Shown here piece by piece: positions 8,159-14,197 of a DNA stretch of 15,439 nucleotides. The translations under genes were made by a program, and so were the position numbers. The notes below the pieces were generated by a model. That model did not search any database and was not told where the DNA came from. It saw only the letters and a list, made by a program, of their open reading frames with translations. The stretch is from contig RFFU01000036.1 in the NCBI GenBank assembly GCA_003697085.1, positions 1 to 15,439 on the forward strand. Direction: 5' to 3'. The DNA comes from Candidatus Hydrogenedentota bacterium (GTDB lineage Bacteria > UBA8481 > J006). The stretch's first letter is position 1; each line of letters opens with the position of its first letter.

Positions 8159-9634
8159 CTACCGCGGCGTGGCGAAAGCCCGCATCCAGTCCAAACGCTC
8201 CTCCGGCGTCTTCTCGAGGAACTCCGCCACACCTCCCTCCCCTTCCTCGAGCGCCTTCAAGGCGCAAGCGGCGAGATATTCCGCACGATAGATTTCCTCG
8301 TTCTCCGAAAGCACTTCCTGCTTCCAGACCGGCCGCGTCGCGAGGAATTCCGGATCGCTCACCTTTTCGAAATACCGTATTCCCGTGAGGTGGTAATACA
8401 TCTCTCCGTCACGCTCAACCATCGTGCAATCGAGGGGCTGGGTGTTGACAGAGAAACGATATTTTCCGAAGCGAATGATCTTTTCGCCATCCTCGTAAAG
8501 TTCCCGCGCATCGCGGAGTTGGCGCACCGTTTCTTGCTGGAGCGTCTTGAGACGACCGAGGAGATCGTCAGCTTTAACGGAATCACCGAGCGCCTGGAGT
8601 TGTTCCACGAGGTCGCGGACCTTAGCGACCATCCTATCCGATGCGTACCAGGCGTTGAGGTCCTCGAGCGTCCTGAAGGCGGAGGCGCGCGACCGGATGC
8701 CATTGAGAACCCGTTCGGCGGCGGCGTAGAGCGCCTGCGCCCGCCTGTTCCGTTCCTCGACGAGCCGAACCTTACGAGAGGTGAAAGCGGAGGAAATCTC
8801 CTCGCGCTTCTCGACCATCGTTCCGATGAACTCGTCAAAGTCGGCGAACCTCCCCTCCATCTCCTCCAACTGAAGCATAACCTTCGTGAGATTCTCGTCG
8901 CATTTTTCAGGGGTATCGCTGAGGTCGAGGTAATTGGCAACGGATTGGTTGAGGAGTTTCACCTGCGCATTAAAATGGGCGGTGCCCTCCACGCGCGACA
9001 GATCCTTCCGCCGGTTCTTCAAGAGGGCCTTGACCTGGTTGAGGCGCGCGTAGATCGCGGAGATGTCATCGATAATCCGCGTCGCCTCCGTGGCATCCTC
9101 GATCTCGAGATTCCCGACGATCTCGATCAGCATCTCCAACTGAGCCGCGGTCTCCGTAATCCGTTTCTCCAGAGCGTCCGCCTCCGTCACCTTCCCCACT
9201 GCCTCGAGCTCCTTCTTCGCCTCTTCCACACGAGTCGCATACGGATCGAGCGCGCCGTCGGAAAGAAGAAAGGCGACGCATTTTCGGGAAAGATTGTCGG
9301 TCTCTTCGCGGACGCGTTCCTCCAGAGTATCGAGCAGGGCGAGATCGACGTAGCGTAGTTCGCGCGCCGAGATAATCGCCCCCCGGCAGCCGCGCAAGGC
9401 CGCCAAGCGTTCAACAAACACGTCTATCGCCTCGAACGATCCCCGCCGCGCCTCCTCCAACACCTCCTCCGTCCGCCGCTCGATCTCCGCCACGCGATCC
9501 GCCGTCTCCTTCCGAATTCGTCGCACCTTCTCAAACTCCTCGATCGCCGCGCGGGCTGTGTCTCGAATCGCTTCCAACGGCTCTCGAACCCGGAAGGCTC
9601 CGTCCTCCCCCAGCCAAAAGTAGGCGTCAATCAC
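8159..9634 (-). CDS. Coiled-coil middle fragment of the giant ATPase
   Basis: 491 codons from GTG 9634 to TAG 8159-8161. The start is forced: an in-frame TGA lies a few codons upstream, GTG is the only usable initiator, and it has no Shine-Dalgarno. Residues 20-65, 100-175 and 245-385 are rich in Glu/Arg/Lys/Leu with heptad-like spacing, i.e. long coiled coils. Residues about 386-460 form a small beta-containing part (IIRFGKYRFSVNTQPLDC) and the end is helical (LDWMRAFATPR). The first residues, IDAYFWLGEDGAF, read like the continuation of the preceding fragment, and the last, FATPR, continue into KEGYVKGVHD after the TAG. I read this as the central arm of one polypeptide, not a free protein. 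Confidence 0.7.
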   Translation of the reverse strand: MIDAYFWLGEDGAFRVREPLEAIRDTARAAIEEFEKVRRIRKETADRVAEIERRTEEVLEEARRGSFEAIDVFVERLAALRGCRGAIISARELRYVDLALLDTLEERVREETDNLSRKCVAFLLSDGALDPYATRVEEAKKELEAVGKVTEADALEKRITETAAQLEMLIEIVGNLEIEDATEATRIIDDISAIYARLNQVKALLKNRRKDLSRVEGTAHFNAQVKLLNQSVANYLDLSDTPEKCDENLTKVMLQLEEMEGRFADFDEFIGTMVEKREEISSAFTSRKVRLVEERNRRAQALYAAAERVLNGIRSRASAFRTLEDLNAWYASDRMVAKVRDLVEQLQALGDSVKADDLLGRLKTLQQETVRQLRDARELYEDGEKIIRFGKYRFSVNTQPLDCTMVERDGEMYYHLTGIRYFEKVSDPEFLATRPVWKQEVLSENEEIYRAEYLAACALKALEEGEGGVAEFLEKTPEERLDWMRAFATPR

Positions 9635-9660
9635 ACCGGTGGGAGACGCACGAGATCAAA

Positions 9661-10965
9661 TTAGAGGTTGGCGTAGGTGTCCTCTTTTTCGATCAGGTTC
9701 AGAACATCGTGACAATCGGCCAAACATCCGACCACAGCCGGATTGCTGATCTTGTAGAGGTAGGAATCCGTCTTTTCCTCCAGCACAACGTTCGGACCGA
9801 CGTACGGAGTCCGCCAGACCTGGAGCAGGTGATGTTTCCGCGGCTCATTTTCGCCCTTGAAGAGAACCATCTCCCCAGTATCAAAAAGCGTGAAACCGTT
9901 GCACACGATGGGCGTCTCCAGCCTCTGTTCGACTCGGTTGTACGAAAGAAGGACATAGACCCCCGAGGCGCGATTGTAGAAGACGCAGAGGAAATCCTCG
10001 CCGTTCCGCGCCTCGATCCGGCGAGAATACACCATCCCCGACAGCTCATCCTCGAATACCTTGTGCTCGCCTGTCTGGAGATAGTATCTGTTGTGAAAGA
10101 TGATCCCCCGCCCGTCCGGCAAGAGAACACAGGACTCGCCGATTTGATCGATCCGCTGGACCTCCTGGAGTTTCTCGTTGAAAACGAGGTACCGAAACTC
10201 CTTCTCTTGAAAAGGACGAATCTTCATCAGGATGAGATGCCCGAGGATGGCGTAGTAGATTTCGGCGTCGTCGAGCGTCTGATCGGGATCCAAAACGGGT
10301 TCGGAATAGATTCCTTCGCCGGTCTCCGTATTGTCTTCCACCTTGACCGTCAGGTCTCCTCCGACCGTTTCGACGAAGACACGATCTTCAATCGAGATGT
10401 GCGGATGGGTGCCGTAACGGTGAAAATCGCGAATCACGCGCTTCCATTCAAACTCGTGCGGCGGGGGGAAGTGATACTCGTGATCAAAGCGGTTGCCGAG
10501 ATAGCGAATTCCTTCCTCCGTCACCGCCCACTTGAAGCACTTGAGGTCATCGATGTCCCTTCCCACTTGAAAAGCCATATAGAGAAAATCGTCCATCCGA
10601 CGAAAATCCGAAAAGACCGTCTCTCGATAATACTTATAGAGTTCGGCGAAATCGCGTCCAAATTCCGGATCACAAATCGGATCCAGGTCCCGCGGCACGA
10701 ATTTCCGATCCGCGAATTCGTACACGGCGAAGACATCTTCCAATTTCACCTCCCGCTTCAGGCCCATTCTCACGTTATAACCGAAGAGAAAACGGTCCCC
10801 TCCAAGAAGCACCATATCGCGTGGACTACAGTTGTACTTGGTGGTAATGCGTTCGGTCGAGACGAGGGCGAATTCGATCGAGCCGAAGACGCGCTTGCGC
10901 TCCGCATTGAGCCGTTCGACGCGGCGGCGCAATTCCGCCCCGTGTTCGAGAAGCCGTTTCCGCAA
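9661..10965 (-). CDS. DUF3686-like N-terminal fragment of the giant ATPase
   Basis: 434 codons if begun at TTG 10965. The same frame is open back to a TAG at 11116-11118 and encodes EGIEAGTYEI directly before LRKRLLEHGAEL, so the real N-terminus lies further upstream (see the ATG at 11209). A helical start (residues 1-25) is followed by a mostly beta-strand domain with repeated aromatic/charged blades (ERITTKYNCSPRDMVLLGGD, FLFGYNVRMGLK, GIIFHNRYYLQTGEHKVFED, MVLFKGENEPRKHHLL), plausibly a propeller-like fold. This matches what I remember as DUF3686, the N-terminal region of the DNA repair ATPase family. No enzymatic motif is apparent; a substrate- or DNA-binding role would be inference. It ends YANL then TAA at a place where the family would be expected to continue. 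Confidence 0.7.
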   Translation of the reverse strand: MRKRLLEHGAELRRRVERLNAERKRVFGSIEFALVSTERITTKYNCSPRDMVLLGGDRFLFGYNVRMGLKREVKLEDVFAVYEFADRKFVPRDLDPICDPEFGRDFAELYKYYRETVFSDFRRMDDFLYMAFQVGRDIDDLKCFKWAVTEEGIRYLGNRFDHEYHFPPPHEFEWKRVIRDFHRYGTHPHISIEDRVFVETVGGDLTVKVEDNTETGEGIYSEPVLDPDQTLDDAEIYYAILGHLILMKIRPFQEKEFRYLVFNEKLQEVQRIDQIGESCVLLPDGRGIIFHNRYYLQTGEHKVFEDELSGMVYSRRIEARNGEDFLCVFYNRASGVYVLLSYNRVEQRLETPIVCNGFTLFDTGEMVLFKGENEPRKHHLLQVWRTPYVGPNVVLEEKTDSYLYKISNPAVVGCLADCHDVLNLIEKEDTYANL

Positions 10966-11088
10966 AATTTCGTATGTTCCCGCCTCGATCCCCTCGGGAG
11001 TTGCGGGCCCTGGTCCCGCTTCCGACCCCGCCCCCTCCTCGCCGGCGTCGCGCTGAACGGGAAGCCTCGTGGAAACGCTTGACGCAGG

Positions 11089-11096
11089 CCCCCCCC
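11089..11096. repeat. C8/G8 homopolymer at the 5' end of the ATPase gene
   Basis: Eight C's on the plus strand (eight G's in the gene). Removing one G would fuse the ATG-led leader to the downstream fragment. Such tracts are hot spots both for slipped-strand phase variation and for base-calling length errors. Confidence 0.85.
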
Positions 11097-11209
11097 GAAC
11101 CAGGGCTCTCTCCGGCTAACCCGTCTCCCGCCCCGGCCGGGCCGGTCTTGGAAGTCGAGGTATTTCCGGCGGGTTCGGACCGGTCCGCCATCTCTTTCTC
11201 TTCAGCCAT
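11089..11209 (-). pseudogene. Out-of-frame N-terminal leader of the giant ATPase, ending at a G8 slip site
   Basis: ATG 11209 lies 45 nt after the flotillin stop. It opens MAEEKEMADRSEPAGNTSTS followed by a Gly/Ala/Pro/Ser-rich linker, then reaches eight G's (C8 at 11089-11096 on the plus strand). Staying in frame gives Arg-rich nonsense (ACVKRFHEASRSARRR). With seven G's the frame becomes GGPASSVSTRL and joins the DUF3686-like fragment through EEGAGSEAGPGP and EGIEAGTYEIL. The disordered leader is poorly conserved territory, so the assignment rests on this clean in-frame join and on the lack of ATG or GTG in the downstream frame before 10965. Confidence 0.6.
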
Positions 11210-11254
11210 CTTCCGGGCGCGTTTCCGGAACGGAGATTCCCGCGAGCGTTCCGG

Positions 11255-12388
11255 CTAGGCCTCGGCCCCCCCAAGGAACTCGCCGACGATCTCGGAACCG
11301 ATCCCGGCCTTCTCGGCGTGCTCCGCAAGCGTCTTCAAACCGGCTCGAACGTCGTCCGAATCAGCCAAGGCCGTCAGTTTCGCCAAAGCAGCGGCGACGC
11401 TGAGGTTCTTGAGGTCGGCCGTGGAAAGGCCGAACTGATCGCACCACTTCCGGATCTGGCGGCGAAAGTATCCGGGGTCGGAGCGGAAGAAGGTTCCCTT
11501 GATGTCTCCCAGGACGCGGCTGCTTCCAACAGTGCGGTCCACCGCCTTGCCCGCCGTGATGGCGTTGACGATCTTGTCGAAGAAGGCCGTCTCGCCGCCG
11601 ACGATATCGACCTTGGCGTTCTTGAGCGCTTCGGCCACGACGGCCGCCTGCGCTTCGGCGATGTCCTTCCGGATCTGGATTTCGGCCAAGGCGATTTCCT
11701 TCTCGATGTTCGCGCGGATCTTGAACTCCTCGTGTTCGCGGCCTGATTCATTGAAGAGTTTCATCGCTTCGGCCTTCTTCGTGATCCCGTCCGCGTCCGC
11801 CTCGAACTTCAAGCGCATCACCGTGGCTTCGGCCGTTCCCTGTTTTTCGGTCGCAACAGCTTTGGCCTCGAGAACTTGCGCCTCGGCCAGTCCCGGCGCG
11901 GCGGTCTCGGCCGTGATCCCCTCCGCCAGGGCCTTTTTTTCGGCAGCAAGCTTCACGTTCGCGTTCTGCTCTCCTTCCGCTTCGATGACCTTCTTCTGCG
12001 CGATAAGTTCGGCGGCGCGGCGCTGCGCTTCCGCGGCCTTGACCTGTTTCACCAACTCCTGTTCCGCATCCGCCTTCGCAAGCGTAATCGCGACCTTCTT
12101 CTCACGTTCCGCCGTCGCGAACTCCTCCGTATCCTTCACCCTCTGCTCCTCCGCCACGACCTCCTTCTGCACCGCCACTCTCTGGCGTATCACTTCCTGA
12201 ATGTTCTTTTTCTCGATCTCGACAGCCTTCTGCTTCTCAATGTCATTCAGGGTCACGACCTTCTCGCGCTCAATATCCTCCAGCTGGCGTTCCTTCTGAA
12301 CGCGAACCTGCTCGACCGCGTCCGTCCGCTCTTTGTTCCGCTGCGCCACAATGATCTGGTGGAGTTTGTTCTGCTCGGCCACCTGCAC
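11255..12388 (-). CDS. Flotillin C-terminal fragment (coiled coil and oligomerisation region)
   Basis: 377 codons from GTG 12388 to TAG. GTG is merely the first possible initiator after the TAA at 12440-12442; the 17 codons between (starting QEERLKAEKSR) are clearly native coiled coil. The N-terminal two thirds is Ala/Glu/Lys/Gln-rich (NKLHQIIVAQRNKER, VVAEEQRVKDTEEF, AEREKKVAITLAKADAEQEL), typical flotillin repeat helices. The end contains EAMKLFNESGREHEEFKIR, a segment I recall as conserved in this flotillin subfamily, then VDIVGGETAFFDKIVNAI, GKAVDRTVGSS and a final helical part ending GEFLGGAEA. Alone it lacks the membrane anchor and SPFH domain, so it would not act as a normal flotillin. 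Confidence 0.75.
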   Translation of the reverse strand: MQVAEQNKLHQIIVAQRNKERTDAVEQVRVQKERQLEDIEREKVVTLNDIEKQKAVEIEKKNIQEVIRQRVAVQKEVVAEEQRVKDTEEFATAEREKKVAITLAKADAEQELVKQVKAAEAQRRAAELIAQKKVIEAEGEQNANVKLAAEKKALAEGITAETAAPGLAEAQVLEAKAVATEKQGTAEATVMRLKFEADADGITKKAEAMKLFNESGREHEEFKIRANIEKEIALAEIQIRKDIAEAQAAVVAEALKNAKVDIVGGETAFFDKIVNAITAGKAVDRTVGSSRVLGDIKGTFFRSDPGYFRRQIRKWCDQFGLSTADLKNLSVAAALAKLTALADSDDVRAGLKTLAEHAEKAGIGSEIVGEFLGGAEA

Positions 12389-12439
12389 CTCTTCCTCCGT
12401 CGCGATGCGTGACTTTTCCGCCTTCAGGCGTTCCTCCTG

Positions 12440-13057
12440 TTAAATCCGAATTGTTTCCGCTTCCTCGCGCGCCTTGATCGCCGCCACCTCGCGCTTCTGT
12501 TTCTCCTCCGCTTCCGCCAACTGGCGATTTTGCTCCAAGATCATCTCACGCGTCTCGACATTCTTTTTGTTGATGTCGCGTTCTTTGTTCCGCTGGAATT
12601 CGTTCGTCAACACGGCCTGCGCCGCCGTCCGCTCGGTTATCAACTTGATCCCTTCCGCATCGAGAACATTTTCGGGATCGAGGTCCTCGATCTTGGTCTG
12701 TTCGAGAAGGTCGATCGCGGCATCGTCGAGGATATAGCCATTGAGGTCGGTTCCGACGGCCTTGAGGATCGCTTCACGAAAGGCCTTCCGCTTGTTCAGA
12801 AGATCCTCGAAGTTAAACTCACGCCCCGCCGTCTTCAGTGCATCCGAAAACTTCGGCTCGAAGAGTTCCGAAAGAACCTGGGGATCCGAGGCACGCTGGC
12901 ATCCGATCGTCTGCGCCACATGCTTGATCATCTCTTGATCCTCGCTCTCCACCCGGACGTAAAAGGTGACCTGAATGTCCGCTCGAAGGCTATCGCGACA
13001 GATCAACCCCGTCGGCCCGTGACGGTGAATCACGACTTCCTTGACGGAGATATCCAT
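12440..13057 (-). CDS. Flotillin SPFH-domain fragment
   Basis: 205 codons from ATG 13057 to TAA 12440-12442. Starts MDISVKEVVIHRHGPTGLIC and continues with RADIQVTFYVRV, FEPKFSDALKTAGREF, GTDLNGYILDDAAIDLLEQT and LDAEGIKLITERT, all typical of YqiK-like SPFH domains. The frame is open a further 36 codons upstream to the first TAA and encodes GQALVRTGLGGIKVATAGG, the expected preceding strand, so ATG 13057 is an internal Met rather than the true start. The GGAGG before it lies only two bases away and falls in the codons for Leu-Glu-Val. The segment ends in coiled coil at AREEAETIRI, and the same frame resumes with QEERLKAEKSR after the TAA. Confidence 0.75.
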   Translation of the reverse strand: MDISVKEVVIHRHGPTGLICRDSLRADIQVTFYVRVESEDQEMIKHVAQTIGCQRASDPQVLSELFEPKFSDALKTAGREFNFEDLLNKRKAFREAILKAVGTDLNGYILDDAAIDLLEQTKIEDLDPENVLDAEGIKLITERTAAQAVLTNEFQRNKERDINKKNVETREMILEQNRQLAEAEEKQKREVAAIKAREEAETIRI

Positions 13058-13165
13058 TACCTCCAGGCGATGGACGATCGGAAGTACAAAAATGCCGCCG
13101 GCCGTGGCAACCTTGATCCCGCCCAGCCCCGTGCGTACCAGGGCCTGTCCCTGACGGGGGATTCG

Positions 13166-13273
13166 TTAAGTCCACCCGACGATAAGACGAATGATTCCAT
13201 AGAGGACGGTAAAAAGAACAAGCCCTCCAAAGAGATACCCGACAATCGACAATACGGATAGAAATGCACCCAT
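13166..13273 (-). pseudogene. Flotillin N-terminal membrane anchor segment, cut by TAA
   Basis: 35 codons, MGAFLSVLSIVGYLFGG..., forming one hydrophobic helix (about residues 4-32) and ending RLIVGWT before TAA. GGGAGGGG seven bases upstream of the ATG makes this the best-supported start in the operon. After the TAA the same frame gives RIPRQGQALVRTGLGG, aligning with the post-membrane region of E. coli YqiK as I remember it (LYRRASAEQAFVRTGLGG); the Tyr there falls exactly on the TAA. If translation really stops here, the product is only a short membrane peptide. Confidence 0.65.
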
Positions 13274-13573
13274 CGATACCCCTCCCAAAAGAGAAAATCT
13301 TTTTCTAAATCACATCGCAGCGCAACGGTAACATCGTGCCGTTTTCCCGGCACCCCCTTTCCTCGAATTCGGATGCGTGGCGAAAAAGGATACCTTTTGC
13401 CGGATCGGGTCGGTCAACTCTTGGGCGAAACCCCGCATCGGATCGGGGCGGCCGAAAGGTGATCCTCTACGAAGCCGTTTTTTCAGACCTGCCTACGAGA
13501 AGACCCAGACGGAGCGCCATTGCTGAGAGTGCTGGTTCTCCAACCTGCGGAGGGCGGTTCGGTGCTTCGCAGA

Positions 13574-13658
13574 CTAGAAGCGGTTTCATAAGGCTCCCTT
13601 CCTCCTTGATAATGCAGGAGTTCCGAGGCCGTAACGGTACTTATGAAACCGCTTCTAG
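13574..13658. repeat. Perfect 19-bp inverted repeat with a 47-nt loop
   Basis: Left arm 13574-13592 (CTAGAAGCGGTTTCATAAG) and right arm 13640-13658 are exact reverse complements. The loop holds a smaller nested stem (CTCCT...AGGAG around an AT-rich loop). No transposase is near. It could be a small non-autonomous element, a structured RNA or a protein-binding cruciform. Confidence 0.75.
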
Positions 13659-13697
13659 AGAGTCTAGGCTCCATCGTGGAACGGAGATGGTGCGCGT

Positions 13698-13806
13698 GGG
13701 AGATTCCTCGTCAGCCTCCGGCCTCCTCGGAATGACACCAGGGGGGGAGCGAAGCGACACCCTGGTGTCATCTCGAGTTCGCCGCAAAACGAACGAGGAA
13801 TCCCCT
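13698..13806. repeat. Nested imperfect palindrome (REP/MITE-like element)
   Basis: Inner arms ATGACACCAGGG (13732-13743) and CCCTGGTGTCAT (13760-13771) pair perfectly around a 16-nt loop. Outer arms GATTCCTCGT (13702-13711) and ACGAGGAATC (13793-13802) also pair perfectly. Part of it (13714-13737) recurs inverted at 4374-4397 with one mismatch, which supports a dispersed repeat family rather than a one-off structure. Confidence 0.65.
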
Positions 13807-13881
13807 CCCCACGGTATCCCGAGCGAAGGGCAACGGCAAGGGCAAGAAAAAGGGAATAAGAAACCTGTCCTGAGGGCGCAT

Positions 13882-13899
13882 GCCTGCCTACCCGCGGCC
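13882..13899. repeat. Second copy of a short dispersed repeat
   Basis: 18 nt with core GCCTGCCTACC, same orientation as 4342-4359, one mismatch. A shorter CCTGCCTAC also occurs near 13490. All are intergenic. Confidence 0.45.
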
Positions 13900-13943
13900 G
13901 GACATCTTGCCTGCGGATGGTGGTCCACAGCGCGGCGGGTGAG

Positions 13944-13963
13944 CGCGGACTCTCCAGTCCGCG
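13944..13963. repeat. Perfect 8-bp hairpin with a 4-nt loop
   Basis: CGCGGACT (13944-13951), loop CTCC, AGTCCGCG (13956-13963). A very stable GC stem without a following T-run, so it does not read as an intrinsic terminator on either strand. GCAGAAGTGTG just after it is echoed as GCGGAAGTGTG near 14026. Probably another small repeat element. Confidence 0.6.
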
Positions 13964-14181
13964 GGCAGAAGTGTGCCCTCCGGGCCGGCTTCGAGCCGCA
14001 GCGGATCCGAATCACCCGTCCGAGAGCGGAAGTGTGTGTTCTCTCATTTTCTCCGTGTCGCCACCTCCCTGCCGAATTTTGTGCACATCGGTTCCAGTCT
14101 TAAACATTAATTTCCAATAATTCCTCTCCGCCATCCCGCCGATGAAATAACCCTACTCATCGAAACAGACCAGGAACGTGC

Positions 14182-14192
14182 AGGAGGAGAGG
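14182..14192 (+). promoter_or_regulatory. Ribosome binding site deciding the GTG start at 14198
   Basis: AGGAGGAGAGG lies 5-10 nt before the GTG at 14198-14200. It is the strongest Shine-Dalgarno on the plus strand here and fixes a non-ATG start that yields a clean signal peptide. Confidence 0.7.
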
Positions 14193-14197
14193 TTTTC

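Larger units (their letters stand above)
5192..11209 (-). pseudogene. Reconstructed giant AAA+ ATPase gene (DUF3686 / 'DNA repair ATPase'-like), interrupted four times
   Basis: The ATG at 11209 (MAEEKEMADRSEP) through the TGA at 5192-5194 make one gene of about 2,000 codons once four defects are bridged: (1) a one-base excess in the C8 tract 11089-11096; (2) TAA at 9661-9663; (3) a frame change within 9635-9660; (4) an in-frame TAG at 8159-8161. The order of parts (low-complexity leader, DUF3686-like N-terminal domain, coiled coil, AAA+ domain) is the single-polypeptide architecture I recall for the family annotated as DNA repair ATPase, and residues continue sensibly across each break. The pieces are listed separately because each is a long open frame. 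Whether the gene is dead, mis-sequenced or recoded cannot be settled from the bases alone. The DNA-repair label is family annotation, not demonstrated function. Confidence 0.75.
11255..13273 (-). pseudogene. Reconstructed flotillin/SPFH (YqiK-type) gene with two in-frame TAA codons
   Basis: From ATG 13273 to TAG 11255-11257 the frame is unbroken by indels for 673 codons, close to the usual 600-700 of flotillins, but codons 36 (13166-13168) and 278 (12440-12442) are TAA. The ATG has a strong ribosome site, GGGAGGGG, seven bases upstream. Order: N-terminal membrane segment (about 4-32), SPFH/PHB domain (about 37-215), long Ala/Glu/Lys/Gln coiled coil (about 215-540), C-terminal oligomerisation region. 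Flotillins anchor on the inner membrane and assemble ordered microdomain scaffolds. Next to a DUF3686/AAA+ ATPase, this one probably forms the membrane platform of that system. The three open segments are listed separately. It is the first gene of the minus-strand operon; no clear promoter is visible upstream. Confidence 0.8.
13274..14197. other. Repeat-rich gene-free spacer between the minus-strand operon and the plus-strand secreted gene
   Basis: 924 nt with no gene I can support. A plus-strand open frame across it (about 13336-14103) has no ribosome site, reads as repeat-derived Arg/Ser/Gly sequence and covers the inverted repeats below. The spacer must hold promoters for both flanking genes, which diverge. 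The AT-richer part near 14095-14120 (CTTAAACATTAATTTCCAAT) is the best candidate promoter region for the right-hand gene, with TTGTGC-N17-AAACAT a weak match to -35/-10. A 6-bp stem GTGCCG/CGGCAC (13336-13353) has no T-run and is not a terminator. Confidence 0.5.

Noticed and set aside
4943-9358. A plus-strand open frame of 1,471 codons opposite the ATPase gene
   Set aside because: It mirrors a strongly coding minus-strand gene with AAA+ motifs, has no ribosome site or recognisable domain, and reads as Arg/Leu/Pro/Phe-rich antisense. GC-rich codon bias commonly produces such shadows.
13944-13963. Stable GC hairpin as an intrinsic terminator
   Set aside because: No T-run follows on either strand, and no gene ends nearby.
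13882-13970. CRISPR-like array in the repeat-rich spacer
   Set aside because: Repeats are few, of different kinds, and not regularly spaced; no cas gene is present.
13336-14103. A 255-codon plus-strand frame in the divergent spacer
   Set aside because: It crosses several inverted repeats, lacks a ribosome site and shows no protein-like pattern.
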